From: Archangium lipolyticum
Lineage (GTDB): Bacteria > Myxococcota > Myxococcia > Myxococcales > Myxococcaceae
Length of the DNA: 64,000 bases
Assembly (NCBI RefSeq): GCF_024623785.1
Contig: NZ_JANKBZ010000046.1
Coordinates: 1 to 64,000 of the forward strand
Direction of reading: 5' to 3'
Part shown: positions 43,359 through 52,245 of the stretch, in pieces
How positions within the stretch are numbered: the first letter of the stretch is position 1
Layout: the number at the start of each line of letters is the position of its first letter
Made by a program: the position numbers and the translations under genes
The notes under the pieces: generated by a model
Database searches by the model: none
What the model saw: the letters and a program-made list of their open reading frames with translations, nothing else
Told to the model about the DNA's origin: nothing

Positions 43359-44258
43359 ATGTGCACCCTTCGTTCGTGCTCCCTTCTGTTCCTCGTGGTC
43401 GTGACCGCCGCGTGCAAGCGCAACGTTCCCTCGCTGGTACCCGAGCCGACTTCGTCACCCCCTTCACGACTCGAGTTCCAGCCTTCCGTGGACTCGGCCC
43501 TCACCGAGACGGTGAAGAGCACGGTGCGCGGCGGCGCGTCAGGTACGCGGGACGCGGAGATGACCACCGTCACGAGCTTCACTCCCGAAAGGGACGGTTG
43601 GCTCCTCACCCAGCGTGTGACGCGGGCGGGCTACTCCCAGGATGGAACTCCGGTGGACACGCTGGTCGACGACGTCCTCACGCGCTTCACCCTGCGCGTG
43701 CGGCTCGCGGCGGATGGCACCTATGTGCAGGTGGTCGAGCCGGAGGCCGCGCTGGTGGCACTGAAGGACGTTGCACCGGCCGGGGTGGACGTCACGCCCC
43801 TGGAACGCTTCTTCTCCCCGGAGACGCTGGAGGCGAGTACGCGCAACGAGTGGCAGGTGAAGTACGGCGGTCTCTACGGCAGGGGCCTGGAGCTGGGACA
43901 GCGCTCCTACGCGGTGGGCACGGTGTCGTTGGGCGGACGCGAGGTGACGTACCTGCTGGAGCGCACCGTGGCCGGGACGCTGCTCACTGAGTACGGCGAG
44001 GCGTGGGTGTTCTCGCTGCGCTGCCTGGATGCGCCGGGCGACACCGCGCCCCCGGATGTCCAGGACACGTTGCGGCTGGCGGGAAACCCCACGCTGACAC
44101 CCGGGGTTCAGTGCGAGGGAGAACAGTTGCTCGGAAGGGGCCGCTTCCTGCCGGTGAAACGCGAGTTCACTCTACGGGCGCCGTTGGACGGTGATACCTG
44201 GACGTGGGCGACACGGTCGGCACTGGAGTCGCCGCGGGCGCCCGAGGAGGAGCAGTGA
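43359..44258 (+). CDS. Lipoprotein of unknown function
   Basis: 299 residues. A short signal peptide ends in VTAAC with Cys19, a fair lipobox, so it is probably lipid-anchored. The mature part begins with a Pro/Ser-rich linker, then predicted beta-strands (RDGWLLTQRVTRAGY, RSYAVGTVSLGGREVTYLLE). Two Cys occur late, perhaps a disulphide. I do not recognise the family. Its stop overlaps the start of the CoA-binding gene (TGATG), though the two products appear unrelated. Confidence 0.68.
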   Translation: MCTLRSCSLLFLVVVTAACKRNVPSLVPEPTSSPPSRLEFQPSVDSALTETVKSTVRGGASGTRDAEMTTVTSFTPERDGWLLTQRVTRAGYSQDGTPVDTLVDDVLTRFTLRVRLAADGTYVQVVEPEAALVALKDVAPAGVDVTPLERFFSPETLEASTRNEWQVKYGGLYGRGLELGQRSYAVGTVSLGGREVTYLLERTVAGTLLTEYGEAWVFSLRCLDAPGDTAPPDVQDTLRLAGNPTLTPGVQCEGEQLLGRGRFLPVKREFTLRAPLDGDTWTWATRSALESPRAPEEEQ

Positions 44259-44698
44259 TGAGCTACGTGGAGAACCTCATCGAGGACGAGGCGGGCATCC
44301 GCGCGGTGGTGCAGGGCAGCAAGCGGGTGGCGGTGCTCGGCATCAAGACGGAGCAGCAGTCGGGGCAGCCGGCCTACTACGTGCCGGAATACCTGTCCCA
44401 GGCGGGCGTGGACGTGGTGCCGGTGCCCGTCTACTACCCGGAGGTGACGCACATCCTCGGCAAGCCGGTGTTCCGGCGGTTGGTGGACATCCCCGGGGAC
44501 CTCGACCTGGTGGACGTGTTCCGGCGGCCGCAGGACATCGACCAGCACGTGGATGACATCCTCGCCAAGAAGCCGAAGGCGGTGTGGTTCCAGTCGGGCA
44601 TCCGCAACGACGCCGCGGCCGAAAAGCTGGCACGGGCGGGAATCAAGGTGGTGCAGGACCGTTGTCTGATGGTGGACCACCGGCGTTACGGGCGCTGA
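44258..44698 (+). CDS. CoA-binding domain protein (YccU-like)
   Basis: 146 residues forming a single Rossmann-type CoA-binding domain: SKRVAVLGIKTE near 22-33, PVYYPEVTHILGKPVFRRLVDIPG, VDVFRRPQDI and VWFQSGIRND. The conserved CLMVDHRR tail matches small CoA-binding proteins of unknown physiological role. The ATG at 44258 overlaps the previous stop; an in-frame start at 44204 would lie inside that gene. Confidence 0.85.
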   Translation: MSYVENLIEDEAGIRAVVQGSKRVAVLGIKTEQQSGQPAYYVPEYLSQAGVDVVPVPVYYPEVTHILGKPVFRRLVDIPGDLDLVDVFRRPQDIDQHVDDILAKKPKAVWFQSGIRNDAAAEKLARAGIKVVQDRCLMVDHRRYGR

Positions 44699-44763
44699 CG
44701 CCTCGGATTCCAAGAAGGCGCGAGCGCGTGGCTCTGGATGAATGTCCACTCGGAGTTCCGTTA

Positions 44764-45255
44764 GTGTCCCGCGCCATGCAACGACAGTCTTCCCCCGGTG
44801 TCTTCTTCGATGAGTCCTTGTGGCCGTTGCTCATCATTCGTTTCTCGGGGGAACTCTGTGCTGAGCAGTCCGAGGAGTTCCTCCGCGGGGCGGAGTTCTA
44901 TCTCCGGAGGGGTGAGCGGCATGTCTGTATCCTGGATGCGACGCTCGTTCACGGCATGGCGTCGCCCCACAGGCGCAAGCAGCAGATCAGCTGGCTCGAG
45001 ACCTACGAGTCGTCCCTTCGAGCGCTGACGATCGGCAGCGCCTTCATCTTCCCCTCGCCCTTCCTGCTTCTGGCGATGAGGGCCTTCCTGCACGTCAAGC
45101 CGCTGCCGGTGCCGTACTTCGTCGCCTCCGAGATGCACGAGGCCGCGGGCTGGGCGGCCGAGCGGCTCGATGCGGAAGGGATGTCGTTCCACGCCCGGCG
45201 CGTTCGCGAGCACTTGAAGCTCCAGCAGTCCTGCCTGGTGCGCTCCGCCGGTTAG
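44764..45255 (+). CDS. STAS-like domain protein
   Basis: About 163 residues. The central part (LIIRFSGELCAEQSEEFLRGAEFYLRRGERHVCILDATLVHGM) reads like a STAS/anti-sigma-antagonist type beta-alpha fold. No phospho-Ser motif DSxG is clear. The rest is helical, with a hydrophobic patch (FIFPSPFLLLAMRAFL). Such proteins are common in myxobacteria and often lie near signalling genes. The GTG at 44764 has GGAG 8 nt before; an ATG at 44776 is equally possible. Convergent with the patatin gene, 1 bp apart. Confidence 0.68.
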   Translation: MSRAMQRQSSPGVFFDESLWPLLIIRFSGELCAEQSEEFLRGAEFYLRRGERHVCILDATLVHGMASPHRRKQQISWLETYESSLRALTIGSAFIFPSPFLLLAMRAFLHVKPLPVPYFVASEMHEAAGWAAERLDAEGMSFHARRVREHLKLQQSCLVRSAG

Positions 45256-45256
45256 C

Positions 45257-46132
45257 TCACGCCTGCTCGAAGGGCACGGGAGGCCGGGCCAGGGCGCGCT
45301 CGGCGCTCAACTTCGCCTGGTGCAGCGCATCGAAGCCGCGCTCCATCTGTGTCGGGGACACCGGCGGCAGGTTGGACACCACCACATGGACGGGGAAGCC
45401 GCGCTCCTTCAACAGCGCGAGCTGCAGCCGGAAGTGATCGTGCCGCAGCGCCGCCGAGCCCGCCGCGATGCCCTGCGCGTACGCCATGGGCCCGCCCAAT
45501 ATCGTGCGCGTGCGGCTCGGCAGGAAGTGCACGAGGATGGCGTCCAGGTCCTTGCCGAACGCGCTCTCCCGCATCGACAGCGCGGGCGCCTTGTCCACCA
45601 GTCCTCCGTCCCAATACAGGTCCCTCCCCAGCCGCACCGCGCGGAACAGGCCCGGGTAGGCGCACGTGGCGTGCACCCGCGGCGCCAACTCGCCCGAGGT
45701 GAAGACCTCGTGCGTGCCCTGCGTCAGGTTGGCGCTCGCCAGCAGCAGCGGGTAGGGCAGCTCCTCGAAGCTGTGCACCGGCAGCGTCTCCTCCAGCAAC
45801 CGGCGGAAGCGCTCACCCTTGAGCAGGCCCGTGGCGCCGTGGCCCTCGGAGGGCAGGCCATTGAGCACCGCCCCGATGGGGTCCGGATCCCAGAACGCCT
45901 GCCGCGTCTGCTTGAGCACCAGCTCCTCGATCGCGTGCACGCTCGCTCCCGCGGCCGCATAGGCGGCGATCAGCCCACCCGCACTCGTGCCCGCGTACGC
46001 CGCCGGTCTCAGCCCCGCGCCCGCCAGCCCCTTGAGGAAGCCGGCGTGTCCGTAGAAGCCGAAGTACCCGGCTGAGAGAACGAGTCCGAAACGTTTGCCT
46101 TCGAGGAGCTGGTGCAGGGTGGGAGCGGGCAT
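45257..46132 (-). CDS. Patatin-like phospholipase
   Basis: 291 residues. Catalytic Ser50 lies in AGTSAGG (GXSXG) and the acid in DGGLVDKAP. The oxyanion-hole strand near 18-30 reads LSAGYFGFYGHAG, less glycine-rich than usual. This Ser-Asp dyad hydrolyses acyl esters of lipids. There is no obvious signal peptide. Myxobacteria carry several such enzymes; target lipids are unknown. The upstream region is shared with the divergent ArsR-methyltransferase gene. Confidence 0.83.
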   Translation of the reverse strand: MPAPTLHQLLEGKRFGLVLSAGYFGFYGHAGFLKGLAGAGLRPAAYAGTSAGGLIAAYAAAGASVHAIEELVLKQTRQAFWDPDPIGAVLNGLPSEGHGATGLLKGERFRRLLEETLPVHSFEELPYPLLLASANLTQGTHEVFTSGELAPRVHATCAYPGLFRAVRLGRDLYWDGGLVDKAPALSMRESAFGKDLDAILVHFLPSRTRTILGGPMAYAQGIAAGSAALRHDHFRLQLALLKERGFPVHVVVSNLPPVSPTQMERGFDALHQAKLSAERALARPPVPFEQA

Positions 46133-46211
46133 GCCCTGTCTCTAGACGACCCTTCCCCACATGGCAACGCGCCGCGTCGGCCCGGCGGTCTTCCCTGGCC
46201 TTTCGGGCCGC

Positions 46212-46227
46212 ATCGACGTATGTAGAT
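46212..46227 (+). promoter_or_regulatory. Imperfect inverted repeat before ArsR-methyltransferase gene
   Basis: ATCGACGTATGTAGAT has arms that pair at 6 of 8 positions and ends 8 nt before the ATG of the ArsR-type regulator. This is the right size and place for autoregulation. No experimental or comparative support is available here. Confidence 0.4.
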
Positions 46228-46235
46228 TCACCGAT

Positions 46236-47132
46236 ATGGAGGAACTGTCCCAATCCTTCCGGGCCCTGGGAGACCCGACGCGACTGCGAATCCTGCGCCT
46301 GGTGGCGCGGGCGCCGCTGAACGTGTCGGAGCTGGTGTCCCTGGTGGGGGTGGCGCAGTCCTCGGTGTCGCACCACCTGGGCAAGCTCAAGGGACTGGGG
46401 CTCATCCGCGAGGAGCGGCAGGCCGGCTTCACCTACTACTCGCTGGCGCTGGGGCCGGTGGATGCGCGCTGGCCGCTCATCCGCCTGGCCCGCGAGGCGG
46501 AGGACGAGGAGGGCGACCTGGCGCGGCTGGAGGACCTGCTGCGGATGCGCGCGGACCGGCAGGCCCTCAACGAGCGGCTGCTGGAGCCGGGGCAGTCCTG
46601 GTTCCTCTGGGCCGGAGCCCTCGCCTCGCTGCTGCCGGCGCTGGACGTGGCGGACTTCGGGTGCGGCACGGGCCTGCTCTCGGTGTCCATGGCGCGCTGG
46701 GCCTCGCGCGTGTGGGCCATCGACCAGAGCGAGGCCGCGCTGACGCAGGCCCGCGAGCGCGCCTCGCGCGAGGGCCTCTCCAACATCTCCTTCCTGCGCG
46801 AGGACCTGCACCGGCTGTCCCTGCCGGCGGGCGAGCGCGACCTGGTCGTCATCTCCCAGAGCCTCCACCACGTGGAATCCCCACCGGCGGTGCTGGCCGA
46901 GGCCGCCCGCATCCTCAAGCCGGGGGGCAAGATGGTGGTGCTGGAGTTGATGCCCCACGACGAGCGGTGGGTGGTGGAGCGGTTGGGCCACCGGCACCTC
47001 GGCTTCGCGCCGGAGACGCTCGAGGCTTCACTGCGCGAGGTGGGTTTTGGTGCCCTCACGCGCGAAACGCATGCACGCGAGGGGGCGAGCCCCTTCCGCG
47101 TCTTCCTCCTCACGGGAGTCAAACAGCGATGA
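46236..47132 (+). CDS. ArsR-family regulator fused to SAM-dependent methyltransferase
   Basis: 298 residues. Residues 1-70 are an ArsR-type winged helix (LGDPTRLRILRLV, VAQSSVSHHLGKLKGLGLI). Residues about 120-298 are a class I methyltransferase with motif I VADFGCGTG (138-146), acidic AIDQSE and a post-motif ARILKPGG. Fusions of this kind are known as SAH-responsive regulators of the methionine cycle (SahR-like) in related groups. The stop overlaps the start of metH (ATGA), strong evidence for a role in methionine/SAM control. The ATG at 46236 is preferred over 46161, which adds a non-family leader. Confidence 0.82.
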   Translation: MEELSQSFRALGDPTRLRILRLVARAPLNVSELVSLVGVAQSSVSHHLGKLKGLGLIREERQAGFTYYSLALGPVDARWPLIRLAREAEDEEGDLARLEDLLRMRADRQALNERLLEPGQSWFLWAGALASLLPALDVADFGCGTGLLSVSMARWASRVWAIDQSEAALTQARERASREGLSNISFLREDLHRLSLPAGERDLVVISQSLHHVESPPAVLAEAARILKPGGKMVVLELMPHDERWVVERLGHRHLGFAPETLEASLREVGFGALTRETHAREGASPFRVFLLTGVKQR

Positions 47133-50100
47133 GCAGCCATCTTCCCGCCCCTCTTCCTCCACCCCCGGGTGAGAACGGCCGCCGCGTGGAGGCCCTGCGC
47201 GCCGCCATGCGCGAGCGCGTGCTGGTGCTGGATGGCGCCATGGGCACGCAGCTGCAGGCGAAGAACCTCAAGGCCGCGGACTTCGGCGGGCCCGAGTACG
47301 AGGGCTGCAACGAGTACCTCGTGCTCACGCGCCCGGACGTCATCGAGAGCATCCACGCGGCCTACTTCGCCGCGGGCGCGGACGTGACGGAGACGGACAG
47401 CTTCGGCGGCACGCCGCTGGTGCTGGCCGAGTTCGGCCTGTCGCACAAGGCGATGGAGATCAACATCGCCTCGTCGAAGCTGGCACGCAACGCCGCCGAG
47501 GCCGCCGAGGCGAAGGATGGGCGGATGCGCTGGGTGGCCGGTTCCATCGGTCCCACCACCAAGGCCATCAGCGTGACGGGCGGCGTGACTTTCGAGGAGC
47601 TGGTGGACAACTTCGCCGCGCAGGCGGAGGGGCTCGCGCTGGGCGGCTCGGACTACCTGCTCATCGAGACGTGCCAGGACACGCGCAACGTGAAGGCGGC
47701 GCTGCTCGGGTGCGAGCGGGCCTTCCGCAAGCTGGGGTGGAAGCTGCCGGTGGCGGTGTCCGGCACCATCGAGCCCATGGGCACCATGCTGGCGGGCCAG
47801 TCCGTGGAGGCGCTGGCGGCCTCGCTGGAGCACGTGGAGCTGCTCTACCTGGGCCTCAACTGCGCCACGGGCCCCGAGTTCATGACGGACCACATCCGCT
47901 CGCTGGCGGCGATGAGCCCCTTCGCGGTGTCGTGCGTGCCCAACGCGGGTCTGCCGGACGAGAACGGGCACTACCTGGAGACGCCGGAGATGCTGGCGCG
48001 CTCGCTGCGCCGCTTCTGTGAGCAGGGCTGGCTCAACGTGGTGGGTGGCTGTTGTGGCACGCACACCGGTCACGTGAGCGCCATCGCCCAGGCGGTGAAG
48101 GGCCTGGTGCCGCGCCGCAACGTGCCACCGTCGCGCTCCACCCTGTCCGGCGTGGACTTCCTGGAGGTGCGTGACGAGGAGCGCCCCGTCATCGTCGGCG
48201 AGCGCACCAACGTCATCGGCAGCAAGAAGTTCAAGGAGCTCATCATCGCGGGGCAGCTCGAGGATGCCTCGGAGATCGCTCGCGCCCAGGTGAAGCGTGG
48301 CGCACAGGTCATCGACGTGTGTCTGGCCAACCCGGACCGGGACGAGCTCGAGGACATGCGCCAGTTCCTGGAGGTGGTCGTCAAGAAGGTGCGCGTGCCC
48401 TTGATGATCGACTCCACGGACGAGCGCGTCATCGCGATGTCGCTCACGTACTCGCAGGGCAAGGCCATCATCAACTCGGTGAACCTGGAGGACGGCGAGG
48501 AGCGCTTCGAGAAGGTGGTGCCGCTGGCGCGCCAGTACGGCGCGGCGCTGGTGGTGGGCTGCATCGACGAGAAGGGCATGGCCGTCACGCGCCAGCGCAA
48601 GCTGGAGGTGGCCGAGCGCTCCTTCGAGCTGCTCACCCGCAAGTACGGGATGAAGGCGGAGGACCTGTATTTCGATCCGCTCGTCTTCCCGTGCGCCTCG
48701 GGTGACGTGCAGTACACGGGCAGCGCGGTGGAGACCATCGAGGGCGTGCGGCTCATCAAGCAGCGCTTCCCCCAGTGCAAGACGGTGCTGGGCATCTCCA
48801 ACGTGTCCTTCGGCCTGCCCACCGCGGGCCGCGAGGTGCTCAACTCGGTGTTCCTCTACCACTGCGTCCAGGCGGGCCTGGACATGGCGCTCGTCAACTC
48901 GGAGAAGCTGGAGCGCTACCCGTCGCTGCCCGCCGAGGAGCGCCAGCTGTCCGAGGATCTGCTCTACAACCGGGGAGGAGACCCGGTGACGCCCTTCGCC
49001 GCGCACTTCCGCGAGCGCAAGCCGAAGAAGGCGGACGTGAGCACGCTGCCGCTCGAGGAGCGGTTGCAGCGCTACATCATCGAGGGCAGCCGCGATGGCC
49101 TCCAGGCGGACCTGGACCTGGCGCTGGAGAAGTACGCGCCGCTGGAGATCATCAACGGCCCGCTGATGAAGGGCATGGACGAGGTGGGCCGGCTCTTCGG
49201 TGCCAACGAGCTCATCGTGGCCGAGGTGCTCCAGAGCGCCGAGGCGATGAAGGCGGCGGTGAGCTACCTGGAGCCGAGGATGAGCAAGGCCCAGGCGGCT
49301 TCGCGCGGGAAGATCGTGCTCGCCACGGTGAAGGGAGACGTGCACGACATCGGGAAGAACCTGGTGGAGATCATCCTCGCCAACAACGGCTTCCACGTGG
49401 TGAACCTGGGCATCAAGGTGCCGCCCGAGCAGCTGGTGAAGGCGGTGCGTGAGCACAACCCGGACATCGTCGGCCTGAGCGGTCTGCTGGTGAAGAGCGC
49501 GCACCAGATGGTGGCCACGGCGGAGGATCTGAAGCGCCAGGGCGTGGCCGTGCCCATCCTGGTGGGCGGCGCCGCGCTGAGCCGCAACTTCGTGGACAGG
49601 AACATCGCGCCGGCCTACGGCGGTGGCACGGTGGCCTACGCTCAGGACGCGATGAGCGGCCTGGAGCTGGCCAAGCAGATCGTGGATCCGGCGGCGCACG
49701 AGAAGCTGAAGGGCGAGCTGGCCGAGCGCCGGACGAAGCTGTCCCAGCAGGACAAGGATCGGCCCAAGCCGAGCGCCCCAGTGGTGGCGGCGCGCAGCCC
49801 GGAGATCTCCATCCTGGAGCAGGTGCCTCCGGCGCCGGACTACGTGCGGCACGTGCTGACGAACACGCCGCTGGACACCATCTGGCGCTTCATCAACCCG
49901 GTGATGCTGTACGGACGGCACCTGGGGCTGCGCACGGCGTCGCGCGCGCTGGGCACGGCGGCCGAGGCGGAGCTGGCGAAGACGGAGGAGGGCCGCAAGG
50001 CGCTCGCGCTGAAGGAGCAGGTGGAGCTGATCAAGGGCTCGCTGCGCGACGGGCGGATGCAGGCCAAGGCCGTGTTCCAGTTCTTCAAGGCGGCCAGCGA

Positions 50101-50644
50101 CGGCAACCGCATCTCCCTGTTCGACGGGCAGACGGGTGAGCCGCGCGTGGTGTTCGAGTTCCCCCGGCAGGAGAAGCAGGGCGGGCTGTGCCTGGCGGAC
50201 TTCGTGAGGCCGCTGGAGGGCGGGGAGCCGCGGGACAACCTGGCCATGTTCGTGGTGACGGCGGGGCAGGGGATTCGCGAGCTGAGCGAGGAGTACAAGG
50301 CGAAGGGCGAGTTCCTGAAGATGCACGCGGTGCAGGCGCTCGCGCTGGAGACGGCCGAGGCGTACGCGGAGATGCTGCACACGCAGCTGCGCAGCATGTG
50401 GGGCTTCCCGGACAAGCCGGACATGACGATGCTGGAGCGCTTCCGCGCGGAGTACCAGGGCAAGCGCTACTCGTTCGGCTACCCGGCGTGCCCGAGGCTG
50501 GAGGACCAGACGCTGTTGTTCCAGGCGCTGAGGCCGGAGGAGATCGGCGTGCAGCTCACGGACGGGTGCATGATGGAGCCGGAGGCCAGTGTGTCCGCGC
50601 TCGTCTTCCACCACCCGCAGGCGAGCTACTTCTCGGTCACCTGA
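47129..50644 (+). CDS. metH: Cobalamin-dependent methionine synthase MetH
   Basis: 1171 residues, close to the full length for the family. Domain order: homocysteine methyltransferase (1 to about 320) with zinc Cys245, Cys308 and Cys309 (GGCCGTH); pterin-binding (about 345-600, GERTNVIGSKKF); cobalamin-binding cap and Rossmann domains (about 640-870) with DVHDIGKN, where His739 ligates cobalt; and a C-terminal activation domain that binds SAM (RYSFGYPACPRLEDQ). It makes methionine from homocysteine and methyl-tetrahydrofolate. The start codon overlaps the end of the regulator gene. A large inverted repeat follows the stop. Confidence 0.95.
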   Translation: MSSHLPAPLPPPPGENGRRVEALRAAMRERVLVLDGAMGTQLQAKNLKAADFGGPEYEGCNEYLVLTRPDVIESIHAAYFAAGADVTETDSFGGTPLVLAEFGLSHKAMEINIASSKLARNAAEAAEAKDGRMRWVAGSIGPTTKAISVTGGVTFEELVDNFAAQAEGLALGGSDYLLIETCQDTRNVKAALLGCERAFRKLGWKLPVAVSGTIEPMGTMLAGQSVEALAASLEHVELLYLGLNCATGPEFMTDHIRSLAAMSPFAVSCVPNAGLPDENGHYLETPEMLARSLRRFCEQGWLNVVGGCCGTHTGHVSAIAQAVKGLVPRRNVPPSRSTLSGVDFLEVRDEERPVIVGERTNVIGSKKFKELIIAGQLEDASEIARAQVKRGAQVIDVCLANPDRDELEDMRQFLEVVVKKVRVPLMIDSTDERVIAMSLTYSQGKAIINSVNLEDGEERFEKVVPLARQYGAALVVGCIDEKGMAVTRQRKLEVAERSFELLTRKYGMKAEDLYFDPLVFPCASGDVQYTGSAVETIEGVRLIKQRFPQCKTVLGISNVSFGLPTAGREVLNSVFLYHCVQAGLDMALVNSEKLERYPSLPAEERQLSEDLLYNRGGDPVTPFAAHFRERKPKKADVSTLPLEERLQRYIIEGSRDGLQADLDLALEKYAPLEIINGPLMKGMDEVGRLFGANELIVAEVLQSAEAMKAAVSYLEPRMSKAQAASRGKIVLATVKGDVHDIGKNLVEIILANNGFHVVNLGIKVPPEQLVKAVREHNPDIVGLSGLLVKSAHQMVATAEDLKRQGVAVPILVGGAALSRNFVDRNIAPAYGGGTVAYAQDAMSGLELAKQIVDPAAHEKLKGELAERRTKLSQQDKDRPKPSAPVVAARSPEISILEQVPPAPDYVRHVLTNTPLDTIWRFINPVMLYGRHLGLRTASRALGTAAEAELAKTEEGRKALALKEQVELIKGSLRDGRMQAKAVFQFFKAASDGNRISLFDGQTGEPRVVFEFPRQEKQGGLCLADFVRPLEGGEPRDNLAMFVVTAGQGIRELSEEYKAKGEFLKMHAVQALALETAEAYAEMLHTQLRSMWGFPDKPDMTMLERFRAEYQGKRYSFGYPACPRLEDQTLLFQALRPEEIGVQLTDGCMMEPEASVSALVFHHPQASYFSVT

Positions 50645-50661
50645 GAGGTTCCCGTGGATGT

Positions 50662-50749
50662 CCCCTCTCCCTCTGGGAGAGGGCTAGGGTGAGGGTCTTC
50701 GCCCGGGGTCTACCCTCACCCCCCGCCCTCTCCCAGGGGGAGAGGGAGC
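50662..50749 (+). repeat. Long inverted repeat after metH
   Basis: Two complementary arms flank a short loop: left arm 50662-50696, carrying CCCTCTCCCTCTGGGAGAGG and TAGGGTGAGGGT; right arm 50712-50749, carrying ACCCTCACCC and CCTCTCCCAGGGGGAGAGGG. Each arm also contains its own small palindrome (CTCTCCC...GGGAGAG). Elements of exactly this look are dispersed between genes of many bacteria. It may end metH transcription and would also form a hairpin for the convergent DUF1963 gene. Confidence 0.75.
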
Positions 50750-50765
50750 ATGCGCAACCCGATTC

Positions 50766-51617
50766 TCAACGGCACTGAAGCCCGAGCCACGCCTTGTCGA
50801 AGCGGCGGGCGCGCAGGTCCTGAGCGCGGATGAGCAGATACAGGCTGCCGTAGTCGCCCCACGTGAAGCCCGTCTGGTCGTCCGAGCCGATCTGCCACAG
50901 CAGGTTCCACTCGGAGGCACCGGGCATCAGCCTGCGCGCCTGGGGCGAGTCGTATCCTCGCGAGTCGCCGCAATACAGCCCATGTGAGACGAGCTGTGCC
51001 TCCAGGCGCGCGTCGTTCTGCACCCACCAGGGATGGCCGCCCACCTGGTGCGTGTGCTCGCCGCCCGTGAGCCGCTCGCGCAGCACCGCGTAATCATCGG
51101 CCTCGGCCTCGCCCCAGTCCTGCGCGATCATGCCCCCCGCGCGGTCCCAGGCGTCCGGCAGGGACATGCCGAGCCGGGGCGTCAGCCGCAGGGGGAGGTC
51201 GAAGGCCAGGCCCGCGTCCACCAGCTCCGCCGGGGGCGCGAGCGGTACCGCCTCCTCGCTTCGCGGCGTCCAGACGAGCTTCCAGAAGGCGCTGTCCTTC
51301 GGGTCATACCCCCAGTGCTGCTCCTGCACGTCGTAGAAGAGAGCGAGCACCCCATCACGAGGCAGGTCCGGCAGGGCCTCGCCCCGGCACGCGGCCAGCT
51401 CGGCGAAGTCGAGCTGTCCCACGAAGTGCAGCGGGCCGCTCGGCGAGTGGGGCCACGCGGTGCCCTCGGGGACGAGCGGATGTCCACCGTAGCGACATCC
51501 GGGGATGTCCGAGTCTTCCATGTCCCGGGCGGTGAAGAGGATGCAGGGCGCGACGGCGGACTCGATGCGCTCGCGCCAGCGGTCGAGAGAGGGCGGCAGG
51601 GGTGGAAGCTCGAGCAT
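50766..51617 (-). CDS. DUF1963 (YwqG-like) protein
   Basis: 283 residues of the DUF1963 family: early CRYGGHPLVPEGTAWPHS, then GPLHFVGQLDFAEL, LALFYDVQEQHWGYDP and a C-terminal FTWGDYGSLYLLI. The family is widespread and structurally beta-rich; its function is not known. No signal peptide. The ATG at 51617 is chosen by the match of the beginning to the family, though no clear ribosome site is visible. It is convergent with metH. Confidence 0.8.
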   Translation of the reverse strand: MLELPPLPPSLDRWRERIESAVAPCILFTARDMEDSDIPGCRYGGHPLVPEGTAWPHSPSGPLHFVGQLDFAELAACRGEALPDLPRDGVLALFYDVQEQHWGYDPKDSAFWKLVWTPRSEEAVPLAPPAELVDAGLAFDLPLRLTPRLGMSLPDAWDRAGGMIAQDWGEAEADDYAVLRERLTGGEHTHQVGGHPWWVQNDARLEAQLVSHGLYCGDSRGYDSPQARRLMPGASEWNLLWQIGSDDQTGFTWGDYGSLYLLIRAQDLRARRFDKAWLGLQCR

Positions 51618-51665
51618 ACGTGCGCGCGACGCTAGCCGACTTCCGGTACAGTCCCCACGCGCATC

Positions 51666-52208
51666 ATGCAGGGCTCTCCTTCCGGTCGTGCCACACAGGG
51701 CAGTTTCTTCGAAGGCCTCTTCATCCACTCGCTCCGTGCGAGCGGGGCCTTCGCGGACGCGCTGCGTGCTTGCGGCTTCGACGTGAGCAAGCCCAAGGCC
51801 ATCTACCCCATCGAGGTCTGGAACGAGGCGCTCGAGCTGGCCTGGCACCACTGCTACCCCGGGTTGACCCGCGAGGCCGCGTACCGCGAGCTGGGCCGCC
51901 AGCTCGGCGAGGGGTTCCTGAAGACCTGGATGGGCAAGGTGGTGGATATGGGCCTGCCCATGCTGGGCCCGGAGCGCCTCGTCTCTCGCATCCCCAGCCT
52001 CATCGCGCTCGATACCTTCCGCTACGACGTGAGGGTGACCCAGCTCGGCTGGCACCACCACCGTGTCTGCTTCCGGAACGATCCGGATGCCAAGCCCGAC
52101 CTCATGGCGGGTCTCATCGAGTCCGGTCTGCGCCGCACCGGCGTCGTCCCCTCCGTCACGGTGTCGATGCGTGCCGGGCGGGACTTCGACCTCGACGTGA
52201 CCTGGTGA
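51666..52208 (+). CDS. DUF2378 family protein (myxobacterial paralogue family)
   Basis: 180 residues matching DUF2378/TIGR02265, a family expanded almost only in myxobacteria. Typical segments are FFEGLFIHSLRASGAF, YPIEVWNEALELAWHHCYPGLTREAAYRELG and the ending GRDFDLDVTW. It is a soluble alpha/beta protein with no known role. Good taxonomic marker. Divergent from DUF1963 with 48 bp between; the alpha/beta hydrolase gene follows 37 bp downstream. Confidence 0.88.
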   Translation: MQGSPSGRATQGSFFEGLFIHSLRASGAFADALRACGFDVSKPKAIYPIEVWNEALELAWHHCYPGLTREAAYRELGRQLGEGFLKTWMGKVVDMGLPMLGPERLVSRIPSLIALDTFRYDVRVTQLGWHHHRVCFRNDPDAKPDLMAGLIESGLRRTGVVPSVTVSMRAGRDFDLDVTW

Positions 52209-52245
52209 GCGGCATGCCTTTCCGAGAAATGATAGGGAAGGGGCC

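Noticed and set aside
50645-50760. Apparent small proteins encoded in the long inverted repeat
   Set aside because: The repetitive Gly/Arg/Pro-type translations are typical of this repeat read as protein, not of genes.
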